The notes beneath the pieces were generated by a model. That model searched no databases. It worked only from the letters and a program-made list of their open reading frames with translations, and was not told where the DNA came from. A stretch of DNA of 64,000 bases from Acidobacteriaceae bacterium (GTDB lineage Bacteria; Acidobacteriota; Terriglobia; Terriglobales; Acidobacteriaceae), in contig PLCO01000029.1 of the NCBI GenBank assembly GCA_003134815.1, forward strand, positions 24,874-88,873, in the 5' to 3' direction. This document shows, piece by piece, positions 55,108 to 63,979 of this stretch (the stretch's first letter is position 1; each line of letters opens with the position of its first letter). The position numbers were made by a program, and so were the translations under genes.

Positions 55108-58100
55108 GTGTTTGTAGACTTCTTTATTCGTCGCCCGGTGTTTGCCACGGTTTGCGCCCTGCTCATTATTCTGGCGGGCGCCATTTGCATTCCCAATCTT
55201 CCCGTAGAGATGTACCCCAATCTGGCGCCGCCGGTTGTTTCGGTGACGGCCAATTACGTGGGTGCGGACGCTGAGACCGTCGAAAAGGCTGTGACCATCC
55301 CGCTTGAAGAAGCGATCAATGGCGTGGAGGGGATGCGCTACATCAGTTCGACAAGCACAAACAACGGCAGCACCGAGATCGACATTACATTCCAGACCGG
55401 ATACAACCTCGACATCGCTGCCGTGGATGTGCAGAATCGCGTGGCCAGTGTCGAGGGTCGCCTGCCCGGCGAAGTGGTTTCGACGGGCATCAACGTCTTG
55501 AAATCGAATTTCAATTTTGTCTTCGGCGCAGGATTCTATACGCTCGACGGACGCTACTCGAGCGAATTCATCTCCAATTACCTTGACGTCTACGTCGTCG
55601 ACGCGCTCAAGCGCGTGCCCGGCGTGGGCGATGTGGTGAACTTCAGCCCGCGCAAATACGCCATGCGCGTCTGGCTCGATCCTGAGAAGCTGGCAGCCCG
55701 CGGCCTCACTGCGACCGACGTAATTGCCGCTCTCCAGGAGCAGAATGTCGAGGTTCCGGCCGGACAACTTGGCCAGCCGCCCGCCGACCCGAAACAGGCC
55801 TATCAGATCCCAGTTCGCGTCGTTGGCCGGCTCAGCGATCCGCAACAGTTCGACGACATTATCGTCAAGAATACGGCCAACGGGCTGGTTCAACTGAAGG
55901 ACGTGGGTCACGCAGAGATCGGCGCCGAAAGCTATGGCACCGCGCTCAAGTACGCCGGCCATAGCGCAATGGGCCTCGGAGTGGAGCAACTATCGAACGC
56001 GAACTCCCTCGATGTGGACCGCAAGGCCAAGGCCGCGCTGGAGCAGCTCTCAAAGACCTTCCCGCCCGGACTCCACTACGCAATTGCTTTTGACTCCACA
56101 ACCGCGGTGGGCGAATCGATTCACGAAGTTCTCATCACGCTTGCAGCGGCAATCGTAATCGTCATTGCAGTTATCTTTTTGTTTCTGCTCGATTGGCGCG
56201 CCACAATCATTCCCGCGGTCACCATTCCCGTTTCGCTCATCGGAACTTTTGCCTTTATCCGAGTCTTCGATTTCTCCATCAACTCCCTCACCCTGTTCGG
56301 CATCACGCTTGCCACGGGCCTCGTAGTCGACGACGCGATTGTAGTCATTGAAAATGTGCAGCGTCACATAGCCATGGAGCATTCCGACCCGCATGAGGCC
56401 ACTTCGCATGCCATGGGCGAAGTGACCAGCGCCGTGATTGCCACCTCGCTGGTGCTCATCGCCGTGTTTGTGCCGGTTTCATTCTTCCCGGGCGCCACCG
56501 GCATCCTCTATCGCCAGTTTTCGCTCACCATCGCGTTCTCCATCGCCATCTCGGCATTCAATGCGCTAACGCTTTCGCCGGCGCTGTCGGCGCTCTTTCT
56601 GCGCGGCGAGGAAGCTCGCCCACGGCAATTGGATTTTCTCCATATCCGGCCGGTCTCGCGTGCCTTCGCCGCGTTTATCCATGGCGCCGATGCCTTTATC
56701 GGCTGGCTGGGCCGCACCTATGCCCGCGTCATCCATGTCGCGCTGCAACTGCGCTATGTGCTCCTGCTGGTTTTCTTTGCCGGGCTGGCCGGAACGGTGT
56801 GGATTTACCGCTCGGTGCCCACCGGCTTTATTCCGCAGGAGGACCAGGGTTACTTCTTCGTGATCGTGCAAGCTCCGCCGGGGTCGTCGGTCGCCTACAC
56901 GACGGCCCTCGCCGATGAGGGAGCCGCCATCATTGGGCAAAATCCCCATGTGGCCGGATTGTTTCAGATTATTGGATTCAGCTTCGCGGGCAGTGCTTCC
57001 AATGCCGGCATGATGTTTGTGGACACCAGCACGATGGACCAGAGCGGCGGAAAGCATTACACGACAGCCGACGTCATCAAGGATATATCGCCCAAGCTGC
57101 AGATGCTGATGTTCGCTCCCAATGGCGGCCTTGTGGCAGCAGTTGAGCCGCCGGCCGTGTCAGGTGTAGGCAGTCTCGGCGGGTTCCAGTTCATGCTGCA
57201 GGACCAGGGCGGCAACTCACTAAGCGATCTGGACCGGGTGGCGCACCAGATTGCGGGCGCCGGCGCCGCGAATAAGGATCTCACGGACCTGTTCACCACT
57301 TTCTCCGCCAATGACCCGCAGGAACTGGTGACCATTGACCGCGAGAAGGCCAAGGCAATGGGCGTTTCGATCACGCAGATCGCGACCACGCTCAACGTCT
57401 TTATGGGCTCTGAGTACATCAACGACTTCGACTACAACAACCGCACCTATCGCGTGTATGTGCAGGCCGACCAGCAGTTCCGTATGAACGCAAACCAGTT
57501 GCACAGCTACTACGTGCGCTCCGACTCCGGCCAGATGGTGCCGCTCGACAACCTGGTTACGGTCCAATCGAGCGCCGGCGCTCCAGTGATCACGCACTAC
57601 AACCTGTTCCGCGCGGTGGAGATCGACGGTTCGGCCGCTCCCGGCGTCAGCTCTGGGCAAGCATTGAAGGGCATGGAGAAACTGGCTACCGACAACATGA
57701 TGCACGGCATGAGCTACGAGTGGACCGGACTCACTCTCGACGAGATCGAGTCGAGCGGCAAAGCGCTGATCATCTTCGGCCTCGGCCTTCTGGTCGTGTA
57801 CCTCACGCTTTCAGCGCAATACGAGAGCTTCGCGCTGCCCTTCATCATTTTGCTGGCTGTACCGATGGCCGTACTGGGAGCGCTGGGCCTGATTTCTCTC
57901 CGCGGGCTGGCCAACGACGTCTATTGCCAAATCGGCCTGGTGATGCTGATCGGCCTTTCGGCGAAGAACTCGATTCTGATTGTCGAGTTTGCCGAACAGT
58001 TGCGCCGCAAAGGCCGCACCATCTCCGAAGCCGCGATCGAGGCCGGCGAACTGCGCTTGCGGCCGATTCTTATGACCTCATTCGCATTCATCATGGGCGT

Positions 58101-58281
58101 TCTGCCGCTGGTATTCGCCTCTGGGGCGGGCGCGCTGGGCCGCCAGTCTGTGGGAACGACGATTGTCGGCGGCATGTTGCTCTCGACTGTCCTGAATCTC
58201 GTATTTATTCCCGTGCTCTATGTAATCCTGAGCCGCCTGCTCAGGCGTGGCGACCCGGTTGAAATACAGACTGAGAGTTAG
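55108..58281 (+). CDS. RND efflux pump inner-membrane subunit (HAE1/AcrB-like)
   Basis: 1057 residues from GTG 55108 (AAGAGGG upstream), normal for the AcrB family. It begins FVDFFIRRPVFATVCALLIIL, with the first large periplasmic loop (PPVVSVTANYVGADAETVEKAV), the helix-4 proton-relay segment GLVVDDAIVVIENVQRH with the Asp pair, and the second half starting after SVPTGFIPQEDQGYFFV. LIGLSAKNSILIVEFAEQLR near the end carries the expected Lys of the relay. It exports hydrophobic drugs, solvents or metabolites using the proton gradient. No TolC-type channel or TetR regulator is next to it. Substrate is unknown. Confidence 0.95.
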   Translation: MFVDFFIRRPVFATVCALLIILAGAICIPNLPVEMYPNLAPPVVSVTANYVGADAETVEKAVTIPLEEAINGVEGMRYISSTSTNNGSTEIDITFQTGYNLDIAAVDVQNRVASVEGRLPGEVVSTGINVLKSNFNFVFGAGFYTLDGRYSSEFISNYLDVYVVDALKRVPGVGDVVNFSPRKYAMRVWLDPEKLAARGLTATDVIAALQEQNVEVPAGQLGQPPADPKQAYQIPVRVVGRLSDPQQFDDIIVKNTANGLVQLKDVGHAEIGAESYGTALKYAGHSAMGLGVEQLSNANSLDVDRKAKAALEQLSKTFPPGLHYAIAFDSTTAVGESIHEVLITLAAAIVIVIAVIFLFLLDWRATIIPAVTIPVSLIGTFAFIRVFDFSINSLTLFGITLATGLVVDDAIVVIENVQRHIAMEHSDPHEATSHAMGEVTSAVIATSLVLIAVFVPVSFFPGATGILYRQFSLTIAFSIAISAFNALTLSPALSALFLRGEEARPRQLDFLHIRPVSRAFAAFIHGADAFIGWLGRTYARVIHVALQLRYVLLLVFFAGLAGTVWIYRSVPTGFIPQEDQGYFFVIVQAPPGSSVAYTTALADEGAAIIGQNPHVAGLFQIIGFSFAGSASNAGMMFVDTSTMDQSGGKHYTTADVIKDISPKLQMLMFAPNGGLVAAVEPPAVSGVGSLGGFQFMLQDQGGNSLSDLDRVAHQIAGAGAANKDLTDLFTTFSANDPQELVTIDREKAKAMGVSITQIATTLNVFMGSEYINDFDYNNRTYRVYVQADQQFRMNANQLHSYYVRSDSGQMVPLDNLVTVQSSAGAPVITHYNLFRAVEIDGSAAPGVSSGQALKGMEKLATDNMMHGMSYEWTGLTLDEIESSGKALIIFGLGLLVVYLTLSAQYESFALPFIILLAVPMAVLGALGLISLRGLANDVYCQIGLVMLIGLSAKNSILIVEFAEQLRRKGRTISEAAIEAGELRLRPILMTSFAFIMGVLPLVFASGAGALGRQSVGTTIVGGMLLSTVLNLVFIPVLYVILSRLLRRGDPVEIQTES

Positions 58282-58302
58282 CGCGCCGGTCAATGGCCGC
58301 AA

Positions 58303-59169
58303 CTATGGCTTCTTGACCACCTGGACCGGCCCAACCTGTGCGGCAGTGGCCGAGTAGATATGGCAACCGTCGGCGGTCTCCTTGAAGCGAAAATAGGGGT
58401 GGAGGAATAGAGCGGCCCGCGCGTCGCCCGAGCCTTCAGCCAAGTCCGTGAGCCAGACGCCGTCTGGACGCGGCTCATTATGGATGTGCAGCCAGAGGCC
58501 CTTGTGCACATTCGCTACCAGCCCGCCTCCAATCTTCAAATCTGCAACCGACGTGACGTTGATATCGATCAGCTCGCCGGTCTGCTCGTCGATGGAGACT
58601 TTTCCCTGCATCACCTGGGCCAGATGCTGGTTCAGATTCTTCGCGTCGAACTTGGGGTTGGGCACGATTTCATAGGTCAGAACGCTGCGCCCGTTCACGG
58701 TCTCCCGGTGCCCGTTGGCCAGCATCATCGCCTGCATGAAATCTTCGAGTTCCTGGTTCTGCTTGTCTTCCTGCTTCTGTGCATTGGCCTGATCACTGTA
58801 TTTAAGTGTCTCCTTCATCACGCGATCGTCCTGCTTGTGCTGGTCGTCTGCGGATAAGTCCTTGCCGTCTTTCTGCAGGGTGCGCTCGACGGGAACGCCG
58901 TTGACGTAGAAGAGATCCGACACCACCGATGTGTCTTTCTTTGTGTTGCCTTTGCTGTCGGTCTCAATGGTCCGATCGGAAATGCGGCAATCGTATTTCT
59001 CCCGCTCGGTCGCCAGTTTGTGCTCATTTGCGAGTGCCCGTTGCAACAGCTCGTTCGTATTGGGCAACGGCGCGTTGGGTGCAGGTGCGGGGGCCTGTGC
59101 GGCGCACCGACAACTCGCGGCGAGAAGAACGACGATCGCGAAAATAAGAATAGCGGCGTTTCGATACAT
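58303..59169 (-). CDS. Secreted protein of unknown function
   Basis: ATG 59169 was chosen because it opens a signal peptide (YRNAAILIFAIVVLLAAS, cleavage likely after CAAQA); a longer frame starts at 59214. 288 residues. The mature part starts with a Pro/Ala-rich stretch, then a highly charged region (EKYDCRISDRTIETDSKGNTKK) and a Gln/Lys-rich helix (about 125-150). The C-terminal half is beta-rich (VLTYEIVPNPKFDAKNL, then DVTSVADLKIGGG-like strands), loosely like the LolA/LolB fold of lipoprotein-sorting proteins. I do not recognise the family. It is convergent with the RND gene, 21 bases apart, and followed upstream on the same strand by a small conserved gene. Confidence 0.75.
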   Translation of the reverse strand: MYRNAAILIFAIVVLLAASCRCAAQAPAPAPNAPLPNTNELLQRALANEHKLATEREKYDCRISDRTIETDSKGNTKKDTSVVSDLFYVNGVPVERTLQKDGKDLSADDQHKQDDRVMKETLKYSDQANAQKQEDKQNQELEDFMQAMMLANGHRETVNGRSVLTYEIVPNPKFDAKNLNQHLAQVMQGKVSIDEQTGELIDINVTSVADLKIGGGLVANVHKGLWLHIHNEPRPDGVWLTDLAEGSGDARAALFLHPYFRFKETADGCHIYSATAAQVGPVQVVKKP

Positions 59170-59248
59170 GAAATGGCCATTCCGACGGCGTACTTTTGTT
59201 GGACGCGCCAGCACCCTGTGCTGGAACCAGGTTTGGCCCTGAAATTCT

Positions 59249-59626
59249 CTATGGACCCACCGGCAGTGCGGGCATCGAGCCCTCGGTCTTCGCTTCGGCT
59301 ACCACGGCGTCGAGGTGATCGAGCACTTCGGCCACAGTCATGGTGTAGACCTCGCGCCGGGAGTCGAAGCCTTCCTCGACCAACTGCTTTAAATATCGCC
59401 CGGCAACCTGCGCGGCCAACTGATCGGTGATCACCTTGCCGGTCCGTTTCTTCTGCTCCACCCATGCCGTGCACGGCAACGCGATCCACATGGGCCGGCC
59501 GTTCACGTCAAAGCGCACATCAACGGCGTCGGCGTGTCGTGTGGCGATGGCCACGATCGTCCCTTTCCAACGGCAATGCAGGTCTTCGCCGCTCCAGCGG
59601 TCGCTTACGTTGAAGTCGTCATACAT
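59249..59626 (-). CDS. Conserved hypothetical protein
   Basis: 125 residues, soluble, acidic at the C-terminus. An N-terminal beta-strand part (WKGTIVAIATRHADAVDVRFDVNGRPMWIALP) is followed by a helical part (QLAAQVAGRYLKQLVEEGFD and TVAEVLDHLDAVVAEA). Codon usage and composition fit a real gene. No family recognised. It lies 79 bases upstream of the secreted protein gene on the same strand. Confidence 0.65.
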   Translation of the reverse strand: MYDDFNVSDRWSGEDLHCRWKGTIVAIATRHADAVDVRFDVNGRPMWIALPCTAWVEQKKRTGKVITDQLAAQVAGRYLKQLVEEGFDSRREVYTMTVAEVLDHLDAVVAEAKTEGSMPALPVGP

Positions 59627-59834
59627 GCCTTAAGCGTACCGTTCCGGCCGTGCCGCGGCAAGCGCTCGGCAATCCTCTGCTCTGCGGGATAGAGAATGCT
59701 CCAGCCGCATCCGCACCCGTTGGACTGTGTTCGAACCGCGCTGATACACTGGTCGGGTTGCAGTTGCGCCATCTTCTTCAGTTCAGACCCGCCTGCAAGG
59801 CTCACAATAGCCGTCAAAGGACAAGAAAGATCCC

Positions 59835-60539
59835 GTGGATACTCGAACTCGTCACGCCCTGAAAAAGGATAAATTTGCGCAGGCTGCCGCCAGCAGCGCC
59901 AGTTGGATCGGCGATCACCAGGCCGCTGCGGTGCGTTGGAGCATCGGCATTGGAATCGTTGTGGTTCTGGCCATCGGCGGGCTGATCTTCTGGAATGTTC
60001 GCTCGTCGGCCGCGAGCGCCGCGCTGGGCGGAGCCTTGGATGTGTACACAACACCGCTGGCCACCCCCGGTGCTCCCGCTGAAGCCGGAAGCTATACGAC
60101 TGCCGCCGCGCGGTCTATTGAAGCCAATCGCGAGTTCGTTGCAATCGCCCACGATTACGGCTGGCTTCCTGAAGGGACCAAAGCCCACTATTTTGCCGGC
60201 GTTACTTACGAAGACCTGGGCCAGAATGGCAAGGCAGAGACTGAACTGAAGGCCGCAGCCGGATCCTGGGACCGCAATGTAGGCAACCTGGCAAAGCTGG
60301 CTCTGGCAGGACTTTACCGGCAAACCTCGCGCGATAACGAGGCCATTGCGCTCTATAACGAACTGGCTGCCAAGCCTTCCGCTACGGTGTCAACTGGTGT
60401 GGCGCAACTCGACCTCGCCGACCTTTATGTGGCCGAAGGCAAGCAGGATCTGGCACGCGCATTGTGGGCCAAGGTGAAGGATGCGGACAAGGACGGCGCG
60501 GCAGGGCAGATCGCCGCGCAGAAGCTCGCGGCCAAGTAG
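59835..60539 (+). CDS. Membrane-anchored tetratricopeptide-repeat protein (YfgM-like)
   Basis: 234 residues from GTG 59835. A cytoplasmic N-terminus (about 1-33) is followed by one membrane helix (WSIGIGIVVVLAIGGLIFWNV, about 35-55) and a periplasmic TPR-rich domain: AHYFAGVTYEDLGQNGKAETELKAAA, LAGLYRQTSRDNEAIALYNELA and LDLADLYVAEGKQDLARALWAKV. This is the layout of YfgM, an envelope TPR protein linked with SecYEG and chaperones, although the similarity is structural. No operon partner; the next gene is 146 bases away. Confidence 0.75.
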   Translation: MDTRTRHALKKDKFAQAAASSASWIGDHQAAAVRWSIGIGIVVVLAIGGLIFWNVRSSAASAALGGALDVYTTPLATPGAPAEAGSYTTAAARSIEANREFVAIAHDYGWLPEGTKAHYFAGVTYEDLGQNGKAETELKAAAGSWDRNVGNLAKLALAGLYRQTSRDNEAIALYNELAAKPSATVSTGVAQLDLADLYVAEGKQDLARALWAKVKDADKDGAAGQIAAQKLAAK

Positions 60540-60685
60540 GATCGCGCGGACGGGATGCGGCACACTGCCCTTAAAGTCTTTCCGGGTACCTGACCCTTTC
60601 CAGGGCGCCTGGATCCTTTCCTCGGCGCCGCAAGAGCATCTTTTGGGCGTAACTGAGCATTTTCATCTCCGGCTGCGTCTGGTGA

Positions 60686-61318
60686 GTGATGAGCACCAGC
60701 CAGGCCATAGTCGCAGGTCCAATCGCAGGCCTAGTCCCAGAGTGGATGGAGAGTCCCACGAGCGCGGTGAATGACAAGGCCCGCCAGCGCGCGGAAGACG
60801 ATGCGCTTGCAGCGCTGCTGACGGCGCTGGTCGACCAGTATGCCGCAGCTCTTTATCGCGTCGCCTATTCCGTACTGCGCAACCAAGCCGACGCCGAAGA
60901 TGCAGTCCAGGAAGCGTTTCTGCGCGTCCTGCGTCATCGCGACTCGCTGGGCGAAGTGCGTGATCATCGCGTCTGGCTGATTCGCATCGTCTGGAACATC
61001 GTTCTCGACCGCAAGCGCCGCGCCAAAACACGGCCAGAGACCGACGATGTGGCCGAACTAGCGCGAGTGCTGCCGTCAACGGGACTTTCCGCCGAGGAGT
61101 TGGCTGCCGCGGCACAGCATCATGCCCACGTACTCGGTTGCGTTGACCAACTGCCGGCCAAGGAGCGCCAGGTGCTCCTCCTTTCAGCTTTCGACGAGCT
61201 CACCAGCGTAGAGATCGCTTCCGTGCTGGGAATTACTGAGTCCAGCGTGCGATCAAGGCTGTTCCGCGCGCGGAACCTGATGGCCGAATTGCTTGAGCAC
61301 CAGAGGAGTTTGCGATGA
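60686..61318 (+). CDS. ECF-type RNA polymerase sigma factor
   Basis: 210 residues from about ATG 60686; ATG 60746 (MESPTSAVND) is a possible later start. Region 2: LYRVAYSVLRNQADAEDAVQEAFLRVLRH, then RVWLIRIVWNIVLDRKRR. Region 4: LPAKERQVLLLSAFDELTS followed by EIASVLGITESSVRSRLFRAR with the HTH. Domains are normal for group 4 sigma factors. The stop codon overlaps the start of the next gene as ATGA, so the two are translationally coupled, as usual for sigma/anti-sigma pairs. The signal and regulon are unknown. Confidence 0.92.
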   Translation: MMSTSQAIVAGPIAGLVPEWMESPTSAVNDKARQRAEDDALAALLTALVDQYAAALYRVAYSVLRNQADAEDAVQEAFLRVLRHRDSLGEVRDHRVWLIRIVWNIVLDRKRRAKTRPETDDVAELARVLPSTGLSAEELAAAAQHHAHVLGCVDQLPAKERQVLLLSAFDELTSVEIASVLGITESSVRSRLFRARNLMAELLEHQRSLR

Positions 61319-61839
61319 ATACGAACCCTCGCGATCCGAACCTATCTAACCTGACCCCGGCGGAAAAGAGTCTGCGGCTGATTGCAAGTCTGCCCGCGCC
61401 CGACGGTCTCGAAAACCGTGTAAATGCGGCCCTCAGCGTGGTCCAGACTGCCGCGCGACGCCGTGGCCGCGTTCTGGCCTGGCCCCGTACTCTTGGCCTG
61501 ACCTTTCGTCCCGAGAGCAGCTGGATGCGCACCGCGGCCGCGGCGGCAATCGTCTTTGTAATCGCAGGCGGCGGATGGGGCGTTTATTCTCGCGTCGAGT
61601 CCTCGCGACCCGGGCTAACGCATTTCGCCCAGAGCCAGCCTGCCAAAGTAATTGTGCTGCCCCCACGGATGCCGGTTGCAGGCGGCTTCTCGGGAGCGGG
61701 CGCCATGCGCACGCCGGTCACGCTGCCCGGACCCGCGGCGCCGCAGCATGCCAAAGCAAATCCGGCGCGCCCCAAGTCAGCGAAGAAGGCAGCTGCTAGG
61801 CCCAAGGCAGGGTCGACAGCGGGCCCTAGGCGTCCTTGA
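61315..61839 (+). CDS. Single-pass membrane protein, probable anti-sigma partner
   Basis: 174 residues, ATG 61315 in an ATGA overlap with the sigma gene. The cytoplasmic part (about 1-68) contains LTPAEKSLRLIASLPAPDGLENRV but no zinc-binding His-Cys-Cys motif of ZAS anti-sigma factors. One membrane helix is at about 71-90 (RTAAAAAIVFVIAGGGWGVYS). The outside part is low-complexity, rich in Pro, Ala and Lys. Position and topology suggest that it holds the sigma factor at the membrane; this is inference. The 3' end overlaps the convergent gene at 61826 by 14 bases. Confidence 0.7.
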   Translation: MNTNPRDPNLSNLTPAEKSLRLIASLPAPDGLENRVNAALSVVQTAARRRGRVLAWPRTLGLTFRPESSWMRTAAAAAIVFVIAGGGWGVYSRVESSRPGLTHFAQSQPAKVIVLPPRMPVAGGFSGAGAMRTPVTLPGPAAPQHAKANPARPKSAKKAAARPKAGSTAGPRRP

Positions 61840-62167
61840 CGACGGCGCGGATCAGCATTCCCAGCAGCGCCAGCACAAGCGCTCCCCAGAACGCCGGACC
61901 AAAGCCGGAGACGTGAAAGCCTGGGACAACCGCCGAGGCCAGCAGAATCATCACCCCGTTGATGACCAGCAGAAAGATTCCCAGCGTGAGAATGCTCAAG
62001 GGAATGGTGATGATCTTGAGGAACAGCCCGACGGTGGCGTTCAACAGACCAATCACCACTGCGGCGATCAGGGCCGGAAGCAAGCCGTTGACGTGGAAAC
62101 CCGGCACAAGATGGGAGACAATCAGCAGCGCGATGGCGCTGAGCAGCCATTGTAAAAGGAGCCTCAT
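61826..62167 (-). CDS. YvlD/phage-holin-4 superfamily small membrane protein
   Basis: 113 residues with four hydrophobic helices and the family repeats LVPGFHVNGLLPALIAAVVIGLLN and VVPGFHVSGFGPAFWGALVLAL. The paired PGFHV motifs before helices are typical of this family (PF04020-type). Despite the name it is usually a chromosomal membrane protein of unknown function, often tied to envelope stress in Bacillus. It is convergent with the anti-sigma-like gene, overlapping by 14 bases. Confidence 0.88.
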   Translation of the reverse strand: MRLLLQWLLSAIALLIVSHLVPGFHVNGLLPALIAAVVIGLLNATVGLFLKIITIPLSILTLGIFLLVINGVMILLASAVVPGFHVSGFGPAFWGALVLALLGMLIRAVVKDA

Positions 62168-62340
62168 TCAGTCTTCCTCCGGCGAAGAGCCAGTCCAGGA
62201 TGAACCCGGCCGCGGAAATCCCCACGGCCTGCGAGCGGACCTGGCCGAATCTACCCTATGATGCGCGGCCCGGACTGCGCAAGCCGTGCAACTCGCGAAA
62301 AATTGATTGATCTTTGCTGGGCGCCGTTTAAATTGAAACC

Positions 62341-62739
62341 ATGATTGCTTCCCCGCTTGCAGGAAAAGTTCTGGGCACTGTCAACGATTCGTTTGCCGTG
62401 GCCGAGTGGCGCGACGCCGGCGGCCCTCCCGGACCGCAGCGCTGGATTGCGCCGCTGCATCTGCACAACCACGACGATGAAGCATGGTATGTGATCGAAG
62501 GCAGGCTCGGCGTGCGCGTCGGCGAAGAAGATGTAGAAGTGGCCGCGGGTTCGGCCGTGTTGGTCCCGCGCGGAACGCCGCACACGTACTGGAATCCAGG
62601 TCCTGGACCGGTGCGGTACCTGCTGTTTATGACGCCGACGATTCTCAAACTCATCCAGGCAATCCACGCGCTGCAGGATCGCAGTCCTGCCTCATTGAAG
62701 GCGGTTTTTGAGGCGCACGATTCGGTTTTCCTCGGGTGA
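62341..62739 (+). CDS. Cupin-domain protein
   Basis: 132 residues, one cupin domain. Motif 1 is PLHLHNHDDEAWYVIEG with the metal-binding His-His-Glu set, and motif 2 is LVPRGTPHTYWNPG with the last His. The fold can bind Fe, Mn or Zn. No other domain is present, so the reaction cannot be told; small cupins act as isomerases, dioxygenases or sugar-binding proteins. No ribosome binding site is obvious before ATG 62341. Confidence 0.85.
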   Translation: MIASPLAGKVLGTVNDSFAVAEWRDAGGPPGPQRWIAPLHLHNHDDEAWYVIEGRLGVRVGEEDVEVAAGSAVLVPRGTPHTYWNPGPGPVRYLLFMTPTILKLIQAIHALQDRSPASLKAVFEAHDSVFLG

Positions 62740-62756
62740 CGCGATAGATTGAAGCC

Positions 62757-63029
62757 ATGTTTGCGCGGCGAATCTCCGTGAACCGAATCGACGCCGAGGG
62801 TCGGCGCCACGCCTGCCCAATCGGCCAAATCGACAACTTCGCCATGCGAAATTTCACCAATGACGCGATCTTTGACGATACTTTTCCGGTCGCCGACGGT
62901 ATTTTGGAAGCGGGAAATCGAGTGCCGATCGATCGGCTGCAGACCGCGATGGATGATTGGTTTCGCCGCAAAGGCTACCTGAAGGCTGAAGAGCGGCTCG
63001 AGGTGGTCGAGGAAAGCGTCAGCCAGTGA
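62757..63029 (+). CDS. Small hypothetical protein
   Basis: 90 residues, 17 bases after the cupin gene on the same strand. Mixed charged and polar, helical in its second half (IDRLQTAMDDWFRRKGYLKAEERLEVVEE). No ribosome binding site is clear and no family is recognised. It is kept because of position, composition and the lack of a better reading on the opposite strand. Confidence 0.42.
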   Translation: MFARRISVNRIDAEGRRHACPIGQIDNFAMRNFTNDAIFDDTFPVADGILEAGNRVPIDRLQTAMDDWFRRKGYLKAEERLEVVEESVSQ

Positions 63030-63350
63030 GAACTGTGAGCCGGAGAAAAATTTGGCAGGTTCATGGCGCTGAATTGCGATGAAAATCGGGCCTAATTGCT
63101 ACGAATTTCGCCTTTTTTGAGGCGATTTGAGTCATTTTTTGCGACTTTTTGGTCTGTTTTACGACGAAATTTTCAGCGATATTTGCTGATTATAAAAGCC
63201 TTATAAGCAAGAATGTGCCCAAATTGGGGGAGGGGGTAAAGGCAGTTTCAAGCCGCCGACTCCTGACTTCCAGCTCTTCGTAAAGATTGTCAGCCGCAGT
63301 GGCCTTCATTTTCGTTCCCTCCGGCTGGTTGCTTATTCGAGCGGATTCTC
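63030..63350. other. AT-rich intergenic segment with phased T-tracts
   Basis: No gene is seen. T-tracts of 4-6 bases are centred near 63115, 63137, 63148, 63158 and 63171, spaced by about 22, 10.5, 10.5 and 13 bases, so close to helical phase for most. A 5-bp inverted repeat (TCGCC/GGCGA) flanks the first tract. TATAAAAGCCTTATAAG follows at about 63192-63208, then a G-rich run (GGGGGAGGGGG) near 63226. Likely intrinsically curved DNA. Confidence 0.5.
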
Positions 63351-63848
63351 TCAGGCGGCGTTCGCTTTGGATGGGTCAATCAACTCTCCGTTCATTGGGC
63401 CGCTGTTCATTGACCCGCAAGAAGTCCAGAGCTGCAGTTCGGCTTCGCGCCGAGCTTTGAGCCCCGCAACGACCGCGCCTCCTGCGTGATCCCATGAGAG
63501 CAACTGCGCGGCAGCGGCATCGTGGTTGCCGGCGTTCAGCTCGCGAAGCAGGGTCGACCCCGCCAGCCGGCCTGCACCCAGGTTGAAGCAAAAGTCGACC
63601 AGCGCGTCAAACTGGCCCTGGGTGATTGCCACTTTAACGAGCCGGGCGACGGCCTGTTCGGCCTGCTGAACGTCGCTTGCGAGGATCGCGGCGGCCTGCG
63701 GCTCGGCAATCCCATTCGCAAAGGTCTCGCCGGGCTTGATCAGGTGCCCATAGCCGATCGTCGGAAAACCGGCGCCGTCGCGATAAACGTGTTCGCGGAA
63801 TCCCTCAGACCGCTTAATCAGATCCAAACCGTCTGCGCTTAATTGCAT
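63351..63848 (-). CDS. GH24 lysozyme (phage endolysin type)
   Basis: ATG 63848 is preceded by AAGGAG at 8-nt spacing and was preferred to the longer frame. 165 residues. The T4/lambdoid lysozyme triad is visible as E-8-D-5-T: Glu15 in KRSEGFREHVY, Asp24 in YRDGAG and Thr30 in FPTIGYGH. The second lobe has QFDALVDFCFNLGAG, the usual family motif. No signal peptide is seen, so release would need a holin or another export route. It cleaves the peptidoglycan glycan chain. No other phage genes are near, so it may be a domesticated or isolated prophage remnant. Confidence 0.9.
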   Translation of the reverse strand: MQLSADGLDLIKRSEGFREHVYRDGAGFPTIGYGHLIKPGETFANGIAEPQAAAILASDVQQAEQAVARLVKVAITQGQFDALVDFCFNLGAGRLAGSTLLRELNAGNHDAAAAQLLSWDHAGGAVVAGLKARREAELQLWTSCGSMNSGPMNGELIDPSKANAA

Positions 63849-63888
63849 GGAAAGCTCCTTTGTCGCCAGAAATGGCAAAGGGCCTGCC

Positions 63889-63918
63889 TTGAACCCCCAA
63901 TCGAAAGGGAGGGTTCAA
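63889..63918. repeat. 8-bp inverted repeat upstream of the lysozyme gene
   Basis: TTGAACCC (63889-63896) and GGGTTCAA (63911-63918) with a 14-nt spacer lie about 40 bases upstream of the lysozyme start. They may form a leader hairpin or an operator. No further evidence. Confidence 0.35.
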
Positions 63919-63979
63919 TGCAGACCCTAAGACCACGCTAGCAAAATCCGCGAATTAATCGGCAAACTTCAAAAAAATA

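Noticed and set aside
55102..55989. A 295-codon open frame antisense to the RND pump gene
   Set aside because: Shadow of a conserved AcrB-like gene; no recognisable fold.
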